Below are positions 16,232 through 25,352 of a stretch of DNA of 64,000 nt, in pieces (position 1 is the stretch's first letter; every line of letters starts with the position of its first letter). A program made the translations under genes and the position numbers. Below the pieces are notes generated by a model. It was not told the DNA's origin. It did no database searches and saw only the letters and a program-made list of their open reading frames with translations. This DNA is from Hellea sp. Its GTDB lineage: Bacteria; Pseudomonadota; Alphaproteobacteria; Caulobacterales; Maricaulaceae. The DNA lies in the NCBI GenBank assembly GCA_028224375.1, contig JAOIVW010000004.1, forward strand, positions 105,826 through 169,825, written 5' to 3'.

Positions 16232-17194
16232 ATGGATGCACAATCACTAGCAATGTTCCAAAATGTGGCCTATCTCGTCGTGGCTGGTCTTGTTGCTGCG
16301 ACGCTCTATACAATTTTTAGCCCTATGCTTGAGGGCGATAAGCTCAAGAAACGCATGGATTCTGTCGCAAATGCGCGCGAAGGGTTGCGGGCTAACCGTA
16401 TGGATCAGCTGAATAAACAGGCGGGCCTTCGAAAAGAAAGCAAAAGCTATATTAAAAATATGGTGGATAGGTTCAGCCTTGATAAGCTTTTGGAAGCTTC
16501 TGATCTCAAAGATAAATTGGCACAGGCTGGCATGCGGGGTCAAAAGCCAGTCTATACATTTTATATTTTCAGGCTCGCTCTGCCCATTGCCGGATTGCTT
16601 ATAGGCCTTATTTTGTTTGTAGGTCTCAATGTTTCCGAATGGCAGATGTTACAACGCATTGCCATGACGGTCGGGCTTACATTATTTGGATATTACCTTC
16701 CGGCGATATTTGTCAAAAACGCGGCGGGAAAACGTTTAGGCTCAATTGTGCCTGTCTTCCCAGATGCTTTGGACTTACTTTTGATTTGTGTGGAATCAGG
16801 AATGTCTGTTGAACTCGCCTTCGCGAAAGTTGCAGAGGAAATGGCAGAAAACTCCGTCGAACTCGCGGAAGAGTTTTCACTAACAACCGCAGAGCTATCT
16901 TTTCTAAGCAGTCGCCGTATGGCTTATGAGAATTTTGCGCGCCGGAACAACCATATGGGCATGCGTTCTGTGGCCACGGCGCTTATACAAGCTGAACGTT
17001 ATGGTACGCCTCTGGGCGATACGCTGCGAACTATGGCGAATGAAAACCGTCAAATGCGCGTTATGGCTGCTGAAAAGAAAGCCGCCTCACTCCCGGCCAA
17101 GCTGACGGTGCCGATGATCTTATTCTTCTTGCCAGTTCTGTTTATTGTTATTCTCACGCCAGCCTCAATGCGCCTGATGGGAGCTTTAAACTAA
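16232..17194 (+). CDS. tadC: Pilus assembly platform protein TadC
   Basis: A 320-residue paralogue of TadB with an N-terminal anchor, a T2SSF domain containing FPDALDLLLICVESGMSVEL, and a hydrophobic C-terminus. GAGGAGG lies six bases before the ATG. It ends the rightward pilus operon and is followed by a two-way terminator. Confidence 0.94.
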   Translation: MDAQSLAMFQNVAYLVVAGLVAATLYTIFSPMLEGDKLKKRMDSVANAREGLRANRMDQLNKQAGLRKESKSYIKNMVDRFSLDKLLEASDLKDKLAQAGMRGQKPVYTFYIFRLALPIAGLLIGLILFVGLNVSEWQMLQRIAMTVGLTLFGYYLPAIFVKNAAGKRLGSIVPVFPDALDLLLICVESGMSVELAFAKVAEEMAENSVELAEEFSLTTAELSFLSSRRMAYENFARRNNHMGMRSVATALIQAERYGTPLGDTLRTMANENRQMRVMAAEKKAASLPAKLTVPMILFFLPVLFIVILTPASMRLMGALN

Positions 17195-17230
17195 CCCAGT
17201 TTCTAACCAAGAAGACTTCAAAAAACAAAA

Positions 17231-17262
17231 AAGCCGCTGATGCAATATCAGCGGCTTTTTAT
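17231..17262. terminator. Bidirectional terminator between tadC and the tadD-like gene
   Basis: AAGCCGCTGAT and ATCAGCGGCTT form an 11-bp stem with a GCAAT loop. A T-run follows on the plus strand and an A-run precedes it, so it can end transcription of the two convergent genes. Confidence 0.88.
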
Positions 17263-17281
17263 GTGTGTTTATTATAGGTTT

Positions 17282-18598
17282 TTATCTGCGGCGTCTATTT
17301 GGCGCGCGCCCTTCATAGCTTTGTTGTTGGTAAGCCTGAGCCTGCGGCGCATACCCTTGGGGAGCTTGTTGTTGATAAGCGGGTGGGTAGTTTTGCTGCG
17401 CGGCGGGGGCGGCACCTGCCATTTGAGGGCCGCTAGCTTTGGGGCCTAGACCCCGTGAAATTTGATCCAAGACGGAGAGCTGTTCAGCCGTGGCTTCAGG
17501 AGTTTGGCCTAGAGGCACAACCACTTTGCCCCGCTTTGATTGCTGTGCGGCCAACCGCGCAGCGTCAGAAACTGTCATGGGCGTGGTTTTTCTGGCGGCG
17601 TAAGCCTGTCCGGCCGTCGCCGTATTAGAGCTTAAAGTCCGAGTGGGGTATTCCCCTGGGCCGTAAGTGCGTTTTTGCGAGCTACGTTCTGAGCTTGGGA
17701 TGCCTGAAAGAGCTCGTTGAGTTGGGGCAGAACCGCGCGGTTGGTAGGCTTGCGGGGCTCTGTAACTTTGAGCGGGGGCCGTGGCCCGGCTTTCATACGC
17801 GCCAATAGCTGAATTATAAGGATTGGGCTGTTGTGCCTGAGAGGGTTGAGGCGCTGGGCGTAAGCTAAGCGCGCTTGAGCGTCCGGCATAGCGTTGGGCT
17901 TCTTGGTCTTTGCCTTGGAGCTGTAAAATCAATGCCAAGTTTTGACGAACAGATTGACTGGCACCGGGGACAGCTACGGCGCGGCGTAGCCAACCTTCCG
18001 CTGTCACAGGATCGCCGGAAAGCGCGAAGCTGAGTCCGACATTCGCCATAATATTTGGGTCATGAGGCGTTATCTGTAGGGCTTTGGCATAATGCTTACG
18101 GGCCAAGTCATAATTTTCCTGCTGGTCAAGCGCGGCCCCTTTCAAGGACCACAATCTGGCATAGCCTGGGGCTGTGCGCAAAGCATCGTCAAGCGGCTGC
18201 ATTGCGTCTTGGGCGCGCTCGGCGGCAATAAGTCCTGCTGCGAATTCTGCTGCTAGGTAAGGGTCGCGAGGATATAGCGCACGGGTTGTCTGTGCAATTT
18301 CAATAGCCCTCTGCGGATTGCCAAGTTTACGCACCGCTGCCGACAGCTTTATAGCGCTCTCAAGGTCGCCGGGATTGAGTTCATATTCGCGCGACCAAAA
18401 TGCGGCTTGGGCGAAAAGTTCTTGAGTTGTGATGTTGTCGCGCATTTCGCGAGTTGCAGGTTGAAATTTTGAGCCCTGAAGCGTTTCAGTCATTTCCTGC
18501 TCGGAAGCCGTATAGCCCGGAGCGACGGCGCAGCCTGCGAGGATCAAAGCTGAACTAGCCGCGAGCATCGTCATACGAAATGTGGTTTTCAAGCGCAT
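17282..18598 (-). CDS. TadD-like TPR lipoprotein
   Basis: A 438-residue lipoprotein with lipobox LAGC at about residue 23, then about five TPR-type repeats (residues 60-220) and a long Pro/Gln/Ala/Tyr-rich disordered C-terminal half ending in RAPNRRRR. Position at the end of the tad locus and the TPR lipoprotein layout suggest TadD, which supports pilus assembly. The ATG at 18596-18598 has GGAGA five bases upstream; a longer frame begins at 18661 but lacks a ribosome-binding site and would displace the signal peptide. The long tail is unusual for TadD. Confidence 0.8.
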   Translation of the reverse strand: MRLKTTFRMTMLAASSALILAGCAVAPGYTASEQEMTETLQGSKFQPATREMRDNITTQELFAQAAFWSREYELNPGDLESAIKLSAAVRKLGNPQRAIEIAQTTRALYPRDPYLAAEFAAGLIAAERAQDAMQPLDDALRTAPGYARLWSLKGAALDQQENYDLARKHYAKALQITPHDPNIMANVGLSFALSGDPVTAEGWLRRAVAVPGASQSVRQNLALILQLQGKDQEAQRYAGRSSALSLRPAPQPSQAQQPNPYNSAIGAYESRATAPAQSYRAPQAYQPRGSAPTQRALSGIPSSERSSQKRTYGPGEYPTRTLSSNTATAGQAYAARKTTPMTVSDAARLAAQQSKRGKVVVPLGQTPEATAEQLSVLDQISRGLGPKASGPQMAGAAPAAQQNYPPAYQQQAPQGYAPQAQAYQQQSYEGRAPNRRRR

Positions 18599-18665
18599 AA
18601 GGTCTCCATAAAAACACACGGTTGCACCGCGATAAGAATTAGTTAACAAACGTAAACACATAGAG

Positions 18666-18680
18666 TTAACGAGACGTTAG
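18666..18680. promoter_or_regulatory. CtrA-like box between the tadD-like gene and pepA
   Basis: TTAA-CGAGACG-TTAG matches seven of eight positions of TTAA-N7-TTAA. It lies in the divergent gap, 68 bases from the tadD-like start and 24 bases from the aminopeptidase start. Single-mismatch matches are expected by chance in a window this size, so position is the main argument. Confidence 0.3.
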
Positions 18681-18703
18681 CAAATTCAGAATGCGGAGCC
18701 ACA

Positions 18704-20116
18704 ATGTCAGCTATTTTTGCGACAAAAGATGATGTCACAGCCAGTGCCATAATTATTGATATTCATATTGTAAGACCTGATGAGTGGCCCGAGGTGAAGT
18801 TGACATTCACACAGGCCCAACAAAGCTTTACAGAAGCGCGTCAATTCACTGGAGAGGCTGGACAAAAACTACAATTGCCTGACGAGACAGGCCACATCAA
18901 ACATGTGCTTTACGGTGCGGGACCTGCAGACAAAGATGTCCTGGGGGCCATGCGGGCAGGGGGGCTCTCAGGGTTCTTGCCGTCGGCATATTATCAATTC
19001 GCACATCTGCCAAGTGACTGGAATTCTAACTTAGCTGACGTTGGCTGGGGTGTAGGCGCATATAAATTTGAAAAATATCTGCCGACGAAAACGGACTTCG
19101 CAACTTTGGTTGTTAATGACGCAGCACGCCTAACCGAGACTCGCGCCTTAACAGAGGGCACTCACTTATGCCGTGATCTGATCAATACACCTGCGGGGGA
19201 TATGGGGCCCGCGGCTCTTCATAAGGCGGCTGAGAGTTTAGCAAATGACTATGGAGCAGATTTGACGGTAACTATCGGAGATGAGCTGATAAAAAACAAT
19301 CTGCCGATGATACATGCTGTGGGACGCGCTGCGCATGAAGCGCCGCGCCTCGTTGAGTTTGAATGGGGCGACCCCTCTCATCCGCCTCTAGCGCTTATTG
19401 GTAAGGGCATCACCTTCGATACGGGCGGGCTGAATATTAAAAGTGCTGCAGGCGCGCGAATAATGAAAAAGGATATGGGCGGCGCAGCTCATGCTCTGGC
19501 TTTGGCAAAAATGATTATGGCTAATAACTTGCCCATCCGCTTGCACTGTCTTGTCTCAATTGCGGAGAATGCGATTTCAGCCGGAGCTTACCGACCGGGA
19601 GACATTTTGACATCACGCGAAGGCCTCACGGTTGAGATCGACAATACCGACGCGGAGGGCCGCTTGGTCTTAGGAGATGCTTTGACAAAGGCGGCAGAGT
19701 CTGAGCCTGTTTTAATGATGGATTTTGCAACATTAACAGGGGCCGCACGAGTCGCTTTGGGACCTGTCTTGCCGCCATTTTTCTCAAACAGAGATATGCC
19801 TGTGGCGGATGTGTTAGCGCAGTCAAAACTTCAATATGATCCGATTTGGCATATGCCGCTTTGGCAGCCTTATAATTCTTTGCTGAGCTCACCCATCGCA
19901 GACATGAAAAATTCAGGCGGGAGTTTTGCTGGGGCCGTTACAGCCGCTCTGTTCTTAGAGCGTTTTGTGAAAGGCCGCCCCTGGATGCATTTTGATGTTT
20001 ATGGTTGGTGTCCTACCGCCTATCCTGGGCATCCCAAAGGCGGTGATATGTTCGCGTTGCGGGGACTTTATCACTGGCTGAAAGCTGGAGGATTAAATGG
20101 CGACTTTACGTCTTAA
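18704..20116 (+). CDS. Leucyl aminopeptidase family protein (M17)
   Basis: A 470-residue cytoplasmic metallo-aminopeptidase. The M17 signature NTDAEGRLVLGDAL is present, as are the metal-binding GKGITFDTGGLNIK (Lys and Asp) and KKDMGGAAH (Asp) segments, so all catalytic residues appear kept. The length fits the shorter M17 group (PepB-like) rather than canonical 500-residue PepA. GGAG seven bases before the ATG supports the start. Likely role: turnover of peptides. Confidence 0.93.
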   Translation: MSAIFATKDDVTASAIIIDIHIVRPDEWPEVKLTFTQAQQSFTEARQFTGEAGQKLQLPDETGHIKHVLYGAGPADKDVLGAMRAGGLSGFLPSAYYQFAHLPSDWNSNLADVGWGVGAYKFEKYLPTKTDFATLVVNDAARLTETRALTEGTHLCRDLINTPAGDMGPAALHKAAESLANDYGADLTVTIGDELIKNNLPMIHAVGRAAHEAPRLVEFEWGDPSHPPLALIGKGITFDTGGLNIKSAAGARIMKKDMGGAAHALALAKMIMANNLPIRLHCLVSIAENAISAGAYRPGDILTSREGLTVEIDNTDAEGRLVLGDALTKAAESEPVLMMDFATLTGAARVALGPVLPPFFSNRDMPVADVLAQSKLQYDPIWHMPLWQPYNSLLSSPIADMKNSGGSFAGAVTAALFLERFVKGRPWMHFDVYGWCPTAYPGHPKGGDMFALRGLYHWLKAGGLNGDFTS

Positions 20117-21207
20117 TAGGTGACACGGCGTTTCAGCGCCATAGAGGCCCAACGGTTGATGTGGCCCGATATTGCGGCGTGTGTGAAAATAGCAATCAGG
20201 GTTGTCGTAAGAACTGATGTGCCGATAAGCGCCCAGCCATGTAGGTCAGGATAAAGCAGTATCAATGTCTGTGAGACCGGCCAATTTCCTAAATATAACC
20301 CCAATACAATATTAGGCCAATTATTCATCCAAGCCGTTACGCGCATAGGTGTTTGGATGATTACGATGGCCAGATAGGTCCAGAAAAAAGTGCCCGCAAT
20401 TTCTATGCCGGGTGTCCAAGGCACATTCGTGTACTGGAAAGATGCAAGGCATAGCATGCCAACCAGCAGGCTAGCCTTGGCTAAACCTTTTTGCGGTAAT
20501 TTATCTTGCCAACCATAAAGTGCGGCACCTGCTAAGAATGCATAGGATAAACGTAAGGCCGCAAAAGCCGGGAAGAGAGATTCATAATTATGTTTCGCGG
20601 CAAAGTGGCCTGCTACGCCGTAGAACAGGGTCGCAAATATGGCTAGGCCTAATAGAACATGTTTCGATTTAAAAATACCGAATCGCCATCCCAGAGCCAT
20701 GGCAATATGCGCTAAGGCTCCCCAGCGAAAGGTCCAAATCGCGCCTTGAATTAGGCACATATATTTCGCGTTATCCAGTAAACCCGGGATCCGTGATCCG
20801 GGATCAATGCAGAGGATTGTTTTAAAAAAATAAGAGCTTAGTTTTACAACTTCTTGCGCAAAGCTTGCATCTGAGGTGCAAAAAATCGGGTATATTATTG
20901 TAATAGCCGCAAGGGTGTAGGCCACGAGTAAAGGCCCATTACGAAAAGAACGAGAGGCCAAGTATCGAAGTGAAGAGCCATGCCGGGTCAGGCTTCTGAC
21001 AGCTAAATACCCTGAGAGACAGAATAGAATTTGAAGCCCAAACCAGCTTGGATCATAGCCTAAATGACGTAAAACTTCATAATTTCCGTCCAAAGGAGAC
21101 ATGGTTGAGGCATAACCAATCGCAATAAAAAGAACGATGATTGTTCTCACGGCATTGAGCCTAGACAGGGGCATTTGAGCCCATCTTTCCGTATTTTCGT
21201 GTCTCAT
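20113..21207 (-). CDS. Acyltransferase-3 family membrane protein, catalytic His missing
   Basis: About 364 residues with roughly ten hydrophobic segments. FGLQILFCLSGYLAVRSL matches the FFxLSGF motif of the acyltransferase-3/OafA family, whose members O-acylate sugars or peptidoglycan. The family's membrane-embedded His (R-x10-H in helix 1) is replaced: the matching stretch is VRTIIVLFIAIGYAS, with Tyr or Gly there. Start chosen at the ATG before the first helix; a longer frame begins at 21348. The 3' end overlaps the aminopeptidase gene by four bases. Activity is doubtful. Confidence 0.65.
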   Translation of the reverse strand: MRHENTERWAQMPLSRLNAVRTIIVLFIAIGYASTMSPLDGNYEVLRHLGYDPSWFGLQILFCLSGYLAVRSLTRHGSSLRYLASRSFRNGPLLVAYTLAAITIIYPIFCTSDASFAQEVVKLSSYFFKTILCIDPGSRIPGLLDNAKYMCLIQGAIWTFRWGALAHIAMALGWRFGIFKSKHVLLGLAIFATLFYGVAGHFAAKHNYESLFPAFAALRLSYAFLAGAALYGWQDKLPQKGLAKASLLVGMLCLASFQYTNVPWTPGIEIAGTFFWTYLAIVIIQTPMRVTAWMNNWPNIVLGLYLGNWPVSQTLILLYPDLHGWALIGTSVLTTTLIAIFTHAAISGHINRWASMALKRRVTY

Positions 21208-21390
21208 TTTCGTCTTAGGACTCCTGAACGAAGTCTCAGAATAACAAAAAAACATTAAAAATTTGCTTGTCTTTCCGTAACTTAGACTCAGCTGAATCGC
21301 GTGTTCTGAATTGTGTCTTGACCAAAGAATCACAGCTATGCGAGTCAAGGAGCGTAAGTGATTTGTTTTTCAGGGGAGACACGAAGTCAT

Positions 21391-21771
21391 ATGTCCGTTT
21401 TAGGTGCTACAGCCCGTATGAAACGCAGTGAAGCGTTATCTCTTTGGCATCGCGTCACGCTTGAAACAGTGATCGCGAATGGCCCTGATTTATCGACCCG
21501 GCAATTGGCTATTTTGATGTCCGTTTATCTGGAATCTTCCAGCCACACCGTAAAATCTCTCTCTAGCAAATTAAATGTCACCAAAGCCGTTATTTCGCGC
21601 GCTCTAGACACGCTCAGCAAACATGGTTTTGTGGCCCGCGCGCCAGATCCGTCAGATAAACGTTCAATAATTGTGACGCGCACCTCCGGCGGCATATTAT
21701 ATCTTCAGCGCTTTGCTGATATTATTCAGACAGAAATTAAGCTGGACGACCTTGACCGCGCGGCGGCCTAA
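21391..21771 (+). CDS. MarR-family transcriptional regulator
   Basis: A 126-residue winged-helix DNA-binding protein. The HTH lies at HTVKSLSSKLNVTKAVISRA with a wing at PDPSDKRSIIVTRT, the DxRxxxV hallmark of MarR. The ATG at 21391 is chosen over one at 21358 because GGGGAG lies upstream and the extra residues are not family-like. The next gene begins at the base after its stop codon, so the two form an operon. Confidence 0.85.
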   Translation: MSVLGATARMKRSEALSLWHRVTLETVIANGPDLSTRQLAILMSVYLESSSHTVKSLSSKLNVTKAVISRALDTLSKHGFVARAPDPSDKRSIIVTRTSGGILYLQRFADIIQTEIKLDDLDRAAA

Positions 21772-22611
21772 GTGCCGAAGGCTGTTCAAGCTGACTTGCG
21801 AATAACGATACCGCGCCAAAAGGGGCCGCGTCTTTCAACCCAAACCGTTATCGCCCCAATGGCGCCGTTGCACCGTAAGACGTCGCGGCGTTCAGGGCAG
21901 GAGACACAGCTTCTTTATGGACATCATTTTGATATTTACGAGATTAAAAAAGGGTGGGTCTGGGGGCAGGCCAGCTCTCCTATTAAAGGATCAAAGCAAA
22001 AAGGTTATGTCGGATATGTGCCCGCAAAATTTTTGGTAGATAAAAAGATACGCGCCAGCCATGTCGTAACAGCTCTAAAAGCGCCGATGTTTAGAGAGGC
22101 TGATATTAAAAGCCAGATTGTCCAGTCCTTGCCATTGGGGGCGCATGTTAACGGGCAGGGCCGTCATCCAAATTTCGTTCAAATTGATGGGGACGGATAT
22201 ATTCATCGCCGCCATTTACGTAAAATCACCGAGCCGCCGGAGATTATAGATTATGTTGACATCGCCGAGTCCCATATGGGCCTGCCTTATGTTTGGGGCG
22301 GGATTAGTACCGATGGTCTTGATTGCTCAGGGTTGGTTTTGTCGTCTTTGCGGGCGGCGGGGCAGGACACACTGCGCGATGCAGATATGATGGAAGCGGA
22401 ATTAGGATATCATCTGAAAGTGACTCAGCGGGGGCTGAAACGGGGAGATTTAGTATTCTGGAAAGGTCACGTTGGCATAATGCAAACGACAACGCGGCTG
22501 CTTCACGCAAACGCCCATCACATGTGTGTAGAGACTGAGCCTTTAAAAGAGGCGGCGGCGCGTATTCTGGCAGCGGGAGGCGGACCTATCACCGCGATAA
22601 AGCGGCTCTAA
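21772..22611 (+). CDS. NlpC/P60 cell-wall endopeptidase with SH3 domains
   Basis: A 279-residue protein starting with GTG immediately after the MarR stop. The N-terminal 130 residues hold one or two bacterial SH3-like domains (YEIKKGWVWGQ, GYVGYVPAKFL). The C-terminal NlpC/P60 domain carries the catalytic C185 (GLDCSGLV) and H233 (GHVGIM) and the third polar residue in LLHANAHH. Such enzymes cut gamma-D-Glu-diaminopimelate bonds in peptidoglycan. No signal peptide is visible, so it may act on recycled muropeptides in the cytoplasm, or leave by another route. Confidence 0.9.
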   Translation: MPKAVQADLRITIPRQKGPRLSTQTVIAPMAPLHRKTSRRSGQETQLLYGHHFDIYEIKKGWVWGQASSPIKGSKQKGYVGYVPAKFLVDKKIRASHVVTALKAPMFREADIKSQIVQSLPLGAHVNGQGRHPNFVQIDGDGYIHRRHLRKITEPPEIIDYVDIAESHMGLPYVWGGISTDGLDCSGLVLSSLRAAGQDTLRDADMMEAELGYHLKVTQRGLKRGDLVFWKGHVGIMQTTTRLLHANAHHMCVETEPLKEAAARILAAGGGPITAIKRL

Positions 22612-22612
22612 G

Positions 22613-23344
22613 CTATTGTTCAGGCTCAGGCGTTGGCTCTTCTTCAGTGGTTTCTGTCTCTTCCGGCGTTGTTTCAGTTTCTTCAGTAGCCGTATCTGAC
22701 GGCTCCGCTGTTGTGTCTGTTGTCGTTTCCGCCTGATCTTCAGTCGGGGTTTCAGCGCCCTCTTCTGGAGCTTCAGCCATCTCTTCAGTTGTGTCTTCTT
22801 CCGGAGCGGCGACAGGCTCAGGCCGAGCCTCAGGGCTATCCGCTGCAAGACGTAAATGTTCGATAACGGCCGCGCGGTCTTCTGCTTTTTTTAAGCCCAC
22901 AAAATTCATATTCGTACCAGAAACATATTTCGTAGGTTTCTTTAAGAAGTGGTCGAGTTCTTCATAAGTCCATGTGATGCCCGAGCTTGTAAAAGCGCTC
23001 GAATATTTAAAGCCAGGATGCTTAGCGGCTGGAGAGCCAACCACATTCCAAAGGTTTGGTCCCGTACCGTTGGCACCGCCATTTTGGGCATTGTGACATG
23101 ACTGGCATTTCTTAAAAACTTTTGTACCGCGATCATTATCCATTGCGTTGACCCAGCTAGCCTGTGGGAAAGGAAGGGGTACAGCATCGCCTGCCGCGGC
23201 AACTTCCATAGGACCTACAGTGTAAGCCGGTGTGTCAGGAAAGTTTGAATGCATGAAAAAATGCGGGGCTTCCCGCAATATCATCACGCCAAGTGCTGTC
23301 GCTAAAACAGCGCCGGCAATTTTGTTAAACCCAAGCTCGTCCAT
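22613..23344 (-). CDS. Membrane-anchored class I cytochrome c with acidic tail
   Basis: A 243-residue CycM/c552-like electron carrier: N-terminal uncleaved anchor (about residues 8-24), a single haem site CQSCH, WTYEELDHFLKKP and the methionine ligand region TNMNFVGLKK. Cytochromes of this kind carry electrons from the bc1 complex to terminal oxidase in the periplasm. The last 65 residues are almost wholly Glu, Thr, Pro and Ala, an acidic disordered tail not needed for haem binding. It converges with the NlpC/P60 gene. Confidence 0.92.
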   Translation of the reverse strand: MDELGFNKIAGAVLATALGVMILREAPHFFMHSNFPDTPAYTVGPMEVAAAGDAVPLPFPQASWVNAMDNDRGTKVFKKCQSCHNAQNGGANGTGPNLWNVVGSPAAKHPGFKYSSAFTSSGITWTYEELDHFLKKPTKYVSGTNMNFVGLKKAEDRAAVIEHLRLAADSPEARPEPVAAPEEDTTEEMAEAPEEGAETPTEDQAETTTDTTAEPSDTATEETETTPEETETTEEEPTPEPEQ

Positions 23345-23499
23345 GACGTCGTCCTTTAGTGGTCATAAGCCCGACTCCAATCGGGTATCATTCTAGCGTC
23401 TTTTATAAACTTATAACGCAAAAGCAAACTGAAAACCTCTTGCGGCGAACCGTCGCAAAGGCTTTAAGGCATCTTCTTAAATTAAGGACTGTAAGAGCT

Positions 23500-24357
23500 A
23501 TGACCGACGCCATTGTTTATCAGGGGGAACCTGGCGCATATTCCCATTTGGCGTGCCAAGAGGGCTTCCCAGATATGACGCCTAAACCTTGCGCTAGTTT
23601 CGCGGCGGCCTTTAAAGAGGTCAGCTCAGGCGCGGCTAAATTAGCTATGATTCCTGTTGAAAACACGGTGGCTGGCCGTGTTTCAGATATCTATCATCTT
23701 CTGCCTGAAGGCGGACTTCATATTATTGGCGAGCAATATCTGGCCGTGCACCATCAATTGCTGGCTGTGCCAGGGGCAAAACTTGACGATATCAAAACGG
23801 CAAGGTCTCATCCTATGGCTCTAGGGCAGGTGCGTAAGCGGCTTGAGACGATGAATATCCGCCCTGTGACAGATGTCGACACGGCGGGTGCAGCACAGTC
23901 TGTTGCAAAGCTGGGAGATAAATCTGTTGCGGCCATCGCCTCGACTCTCGCAGGGGAAACCTACGGTCTCGATGTTTTAGCCGCCGATATTGAGGATGCC
24001 GCGCATAATACAACGCGGTTTTTGATTCTGGCCGATAAACCTTTAGCTCTGCCGAGAGATAATGGCCCCGTTGTGACGAGTTTTGTCTTCAAGGTGCGCT
24101 CTGTGCCCTCTGCGCTTTACAAAGCATTGGGCGGGTTTGCGACGAATGGGATTAATATGACTAAACTCGAAAGCTATATGATTGGCGGGTCTTTTCAGGC
24201 CGCGCAATTTTACGCCGATGTGGAGGGTCATCCCGAAGATGAAGCCATGCGGCACGCCTTAGAAGAATTAGCTTTTTTCACAGAGTCAGTGACGATGCTC
24301 GGCACTTATCCTGCGCATGTCTCGCGGTCTGAAACTTTGCGTTCACAATTGGGTTAG
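23500..24357 (+). CDS. pheA: Prephenate dehydratase
   Basis: A 285-residue enzyme that converts prephenate to phenylpyruvate in phenylalanine synthesis. The PDT domain begins YQGEPGAYSH and contains the catalytic NTTRF (Thr-Arg-Phe) motif; a C-terminal ACT domain (ALYKALGGFATNGINMTKLESY) gives phenylalanine feedback control. There is no chorismate mutase domain. The ATG at 23500 is preferred over an open extension to 23359, because the family begins here and AAGAG is nearby. Confidence 0.94.
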   Translation: MTDAIVYQGEPGAYSHLACQEGFPDMTPKPCASFAAAFKEVSSGAAKLAMIPVENTVAGRVSDIYHLLPEGGLHIIGEQYLAVHHQLLAVPGAKLDDIKTARSHPMALGQVRKRLETMNIRPVTDVDTAGAAQSVAKLGDKSVAAIASTLAGETYGLDVLAADIEDAAHNTTRFLILADKPLALPRDNGPVVTSFVFKVRSVPSALYKALGGFATNGINMTKLESYMIGGSFQAAQFYADVEGHPEDEAMRHALEELAFFTESVTMLGTYPAHVSRSETLRSQLG

Positions 24358-24403
24358 CGGCTTTTGATTTGGTGTTAAGCGGTTCAAACCCTATATGTAG
24401 GGC

Positions 24404-24850
24404 ATGAAAACATTTATATTAGCTCTGGCACTGGCCTTTACAACAATGTCTGGTGCTTCCGCCTTCTCAAAAGATACTATCTATACATCATGGAAGAACA
24501 ACGTTGCCGTTGGTGGTTATGATACGGTTAGTTTTTTTTCGGGCAAGCCTGAACTCGGGAAAAGAGATTTTGTCTATGACTATGAAGGTGCCAAATGGCG
24601 GTTTGCAACACGCGGAAATCTTGATTTATTTAAAACTAACCCTGAGGCTTTCATGCCGCAATATGGCGGCTATTGTGCTTGGGCCGTCTCGCAAGATAAA
24701 TTAGCAAAGGGTTCTCCGTCTCATTGGCATGTTGAGGATGGAAAACTTTACTTAAACTTCAATGCGCGTATAGAGCGTCGGTGGGAAAAAGATATTCCAG
24801 GTTATATCACATCGGCAGATGAGAACTGGCCTGAGATTTTAAAAGATTAA
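24404..24850 (+). CDS. Secreted YHS-domain protein
   Basis: A 148-residue protein with a signal peptide (cleavage after about residue 20, GASA) and a YHS-type fold: VAVGGYDTVSFF, AKWRFATRGNLDLFKTNPEAFMPQYGGYCAWAVS. YHS proteins are linked to metal binding; here one Cys and several His are near the C-terminal half. It is followed after 19 bases by a small membrane protein, probably in the same transcript. The exact function is unknown. Confidence 0.85.
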   Translation: MKTFILALALAFTTMSGASAFSKDTIYTSWKNNVAVGGYDTVSFFSGKPELGKRDFVYDYEGAKWRFATRGNLDLFKTNPEAFMPQYGGYCAWAVSQDKLAKGSPSHWHVEDGKLYLNFNARIERRWEKDIPGYITSADENWPEILKD

Positions 24851-24869
24851 AGTTTTGCGGGGGCGTATC

Positions 24870-25352
24870 ATGCGTAAGTTTCAAAGTTTATTGCCAATTA
24901 TTTTGTCGTTAATTTGCAGTGGCGTCTTTCTTGATAGCTTGCGCTACAAGTTTACAAACGATATTAAGACGCAAGTCATTTTCGGAAAATTGAACGATTG
25001 GACGGCCAGCTTTGGCGCGGATGGACTCTTTGCCCAAACCGGTCTGTTTTCGCAATATGTTATTGGGAGTGCTGAGTTATTAGCCTCAACAGCATTACTC
25101 TTGGGCTGTTTTTCGCGCTTCCACCGCTTGCAAGCTTTTGGAGCAGCTATAGGATTAGCTGTAATGACAGGGGCGATTAACTTTCACCTCTTTACGCCGT
25201 TAGGAACAGACCCCAATAATGACGGCGGCGGCTTGTTTATCATGGCTTGCGTTGTGTGGGTGTCTTGCTCAATTTTATTATATATTCGCCGTAAAAACTT
25301 AGCTTACGGCCTTGGTAAAATCGGCGAAGGTTTATTTGGAAAACCTATTTAA
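24870..25352 (+). CDS. Small membrane protein, DoxX-like
   Basis: A 160-residue protein with four hydrophobic segments, the size and layout of DoxX/DoxD-like membrane proteins (LRYKFTN in the first loop, IGSAELLASTALLLG in the second helix). The ATG follows GGGGG by six bases; a TTG five codons earlier is in frame but less likely. It shares an operon with the YHS protein. The stop overlaps the end of nudC on the other strand by four bases. Function unknown. Confidence 0.7.
   Translation: MRKFQSLLPIILSLICSGVFLDSLRYKFTNDIKTQVIFGKLNDWTASFGADGLFAQTGLFSQYVIGSAELLASTALLLGCFSRFHRLQAFGAAIGLAVMTGAINFHLFTPLGTDPNNDGGGLFIMACVVWVSCSILLYIRRKNLAYGLGKIGEGLFGKPI

Noticed and set aside
22543..22848. Lys/Arg/Leu-rich frame overlapping the cytochrome c tail
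   Set aside because: A second-frame reading of the Glu/Thr-rich tail, explained by repetitive codons.
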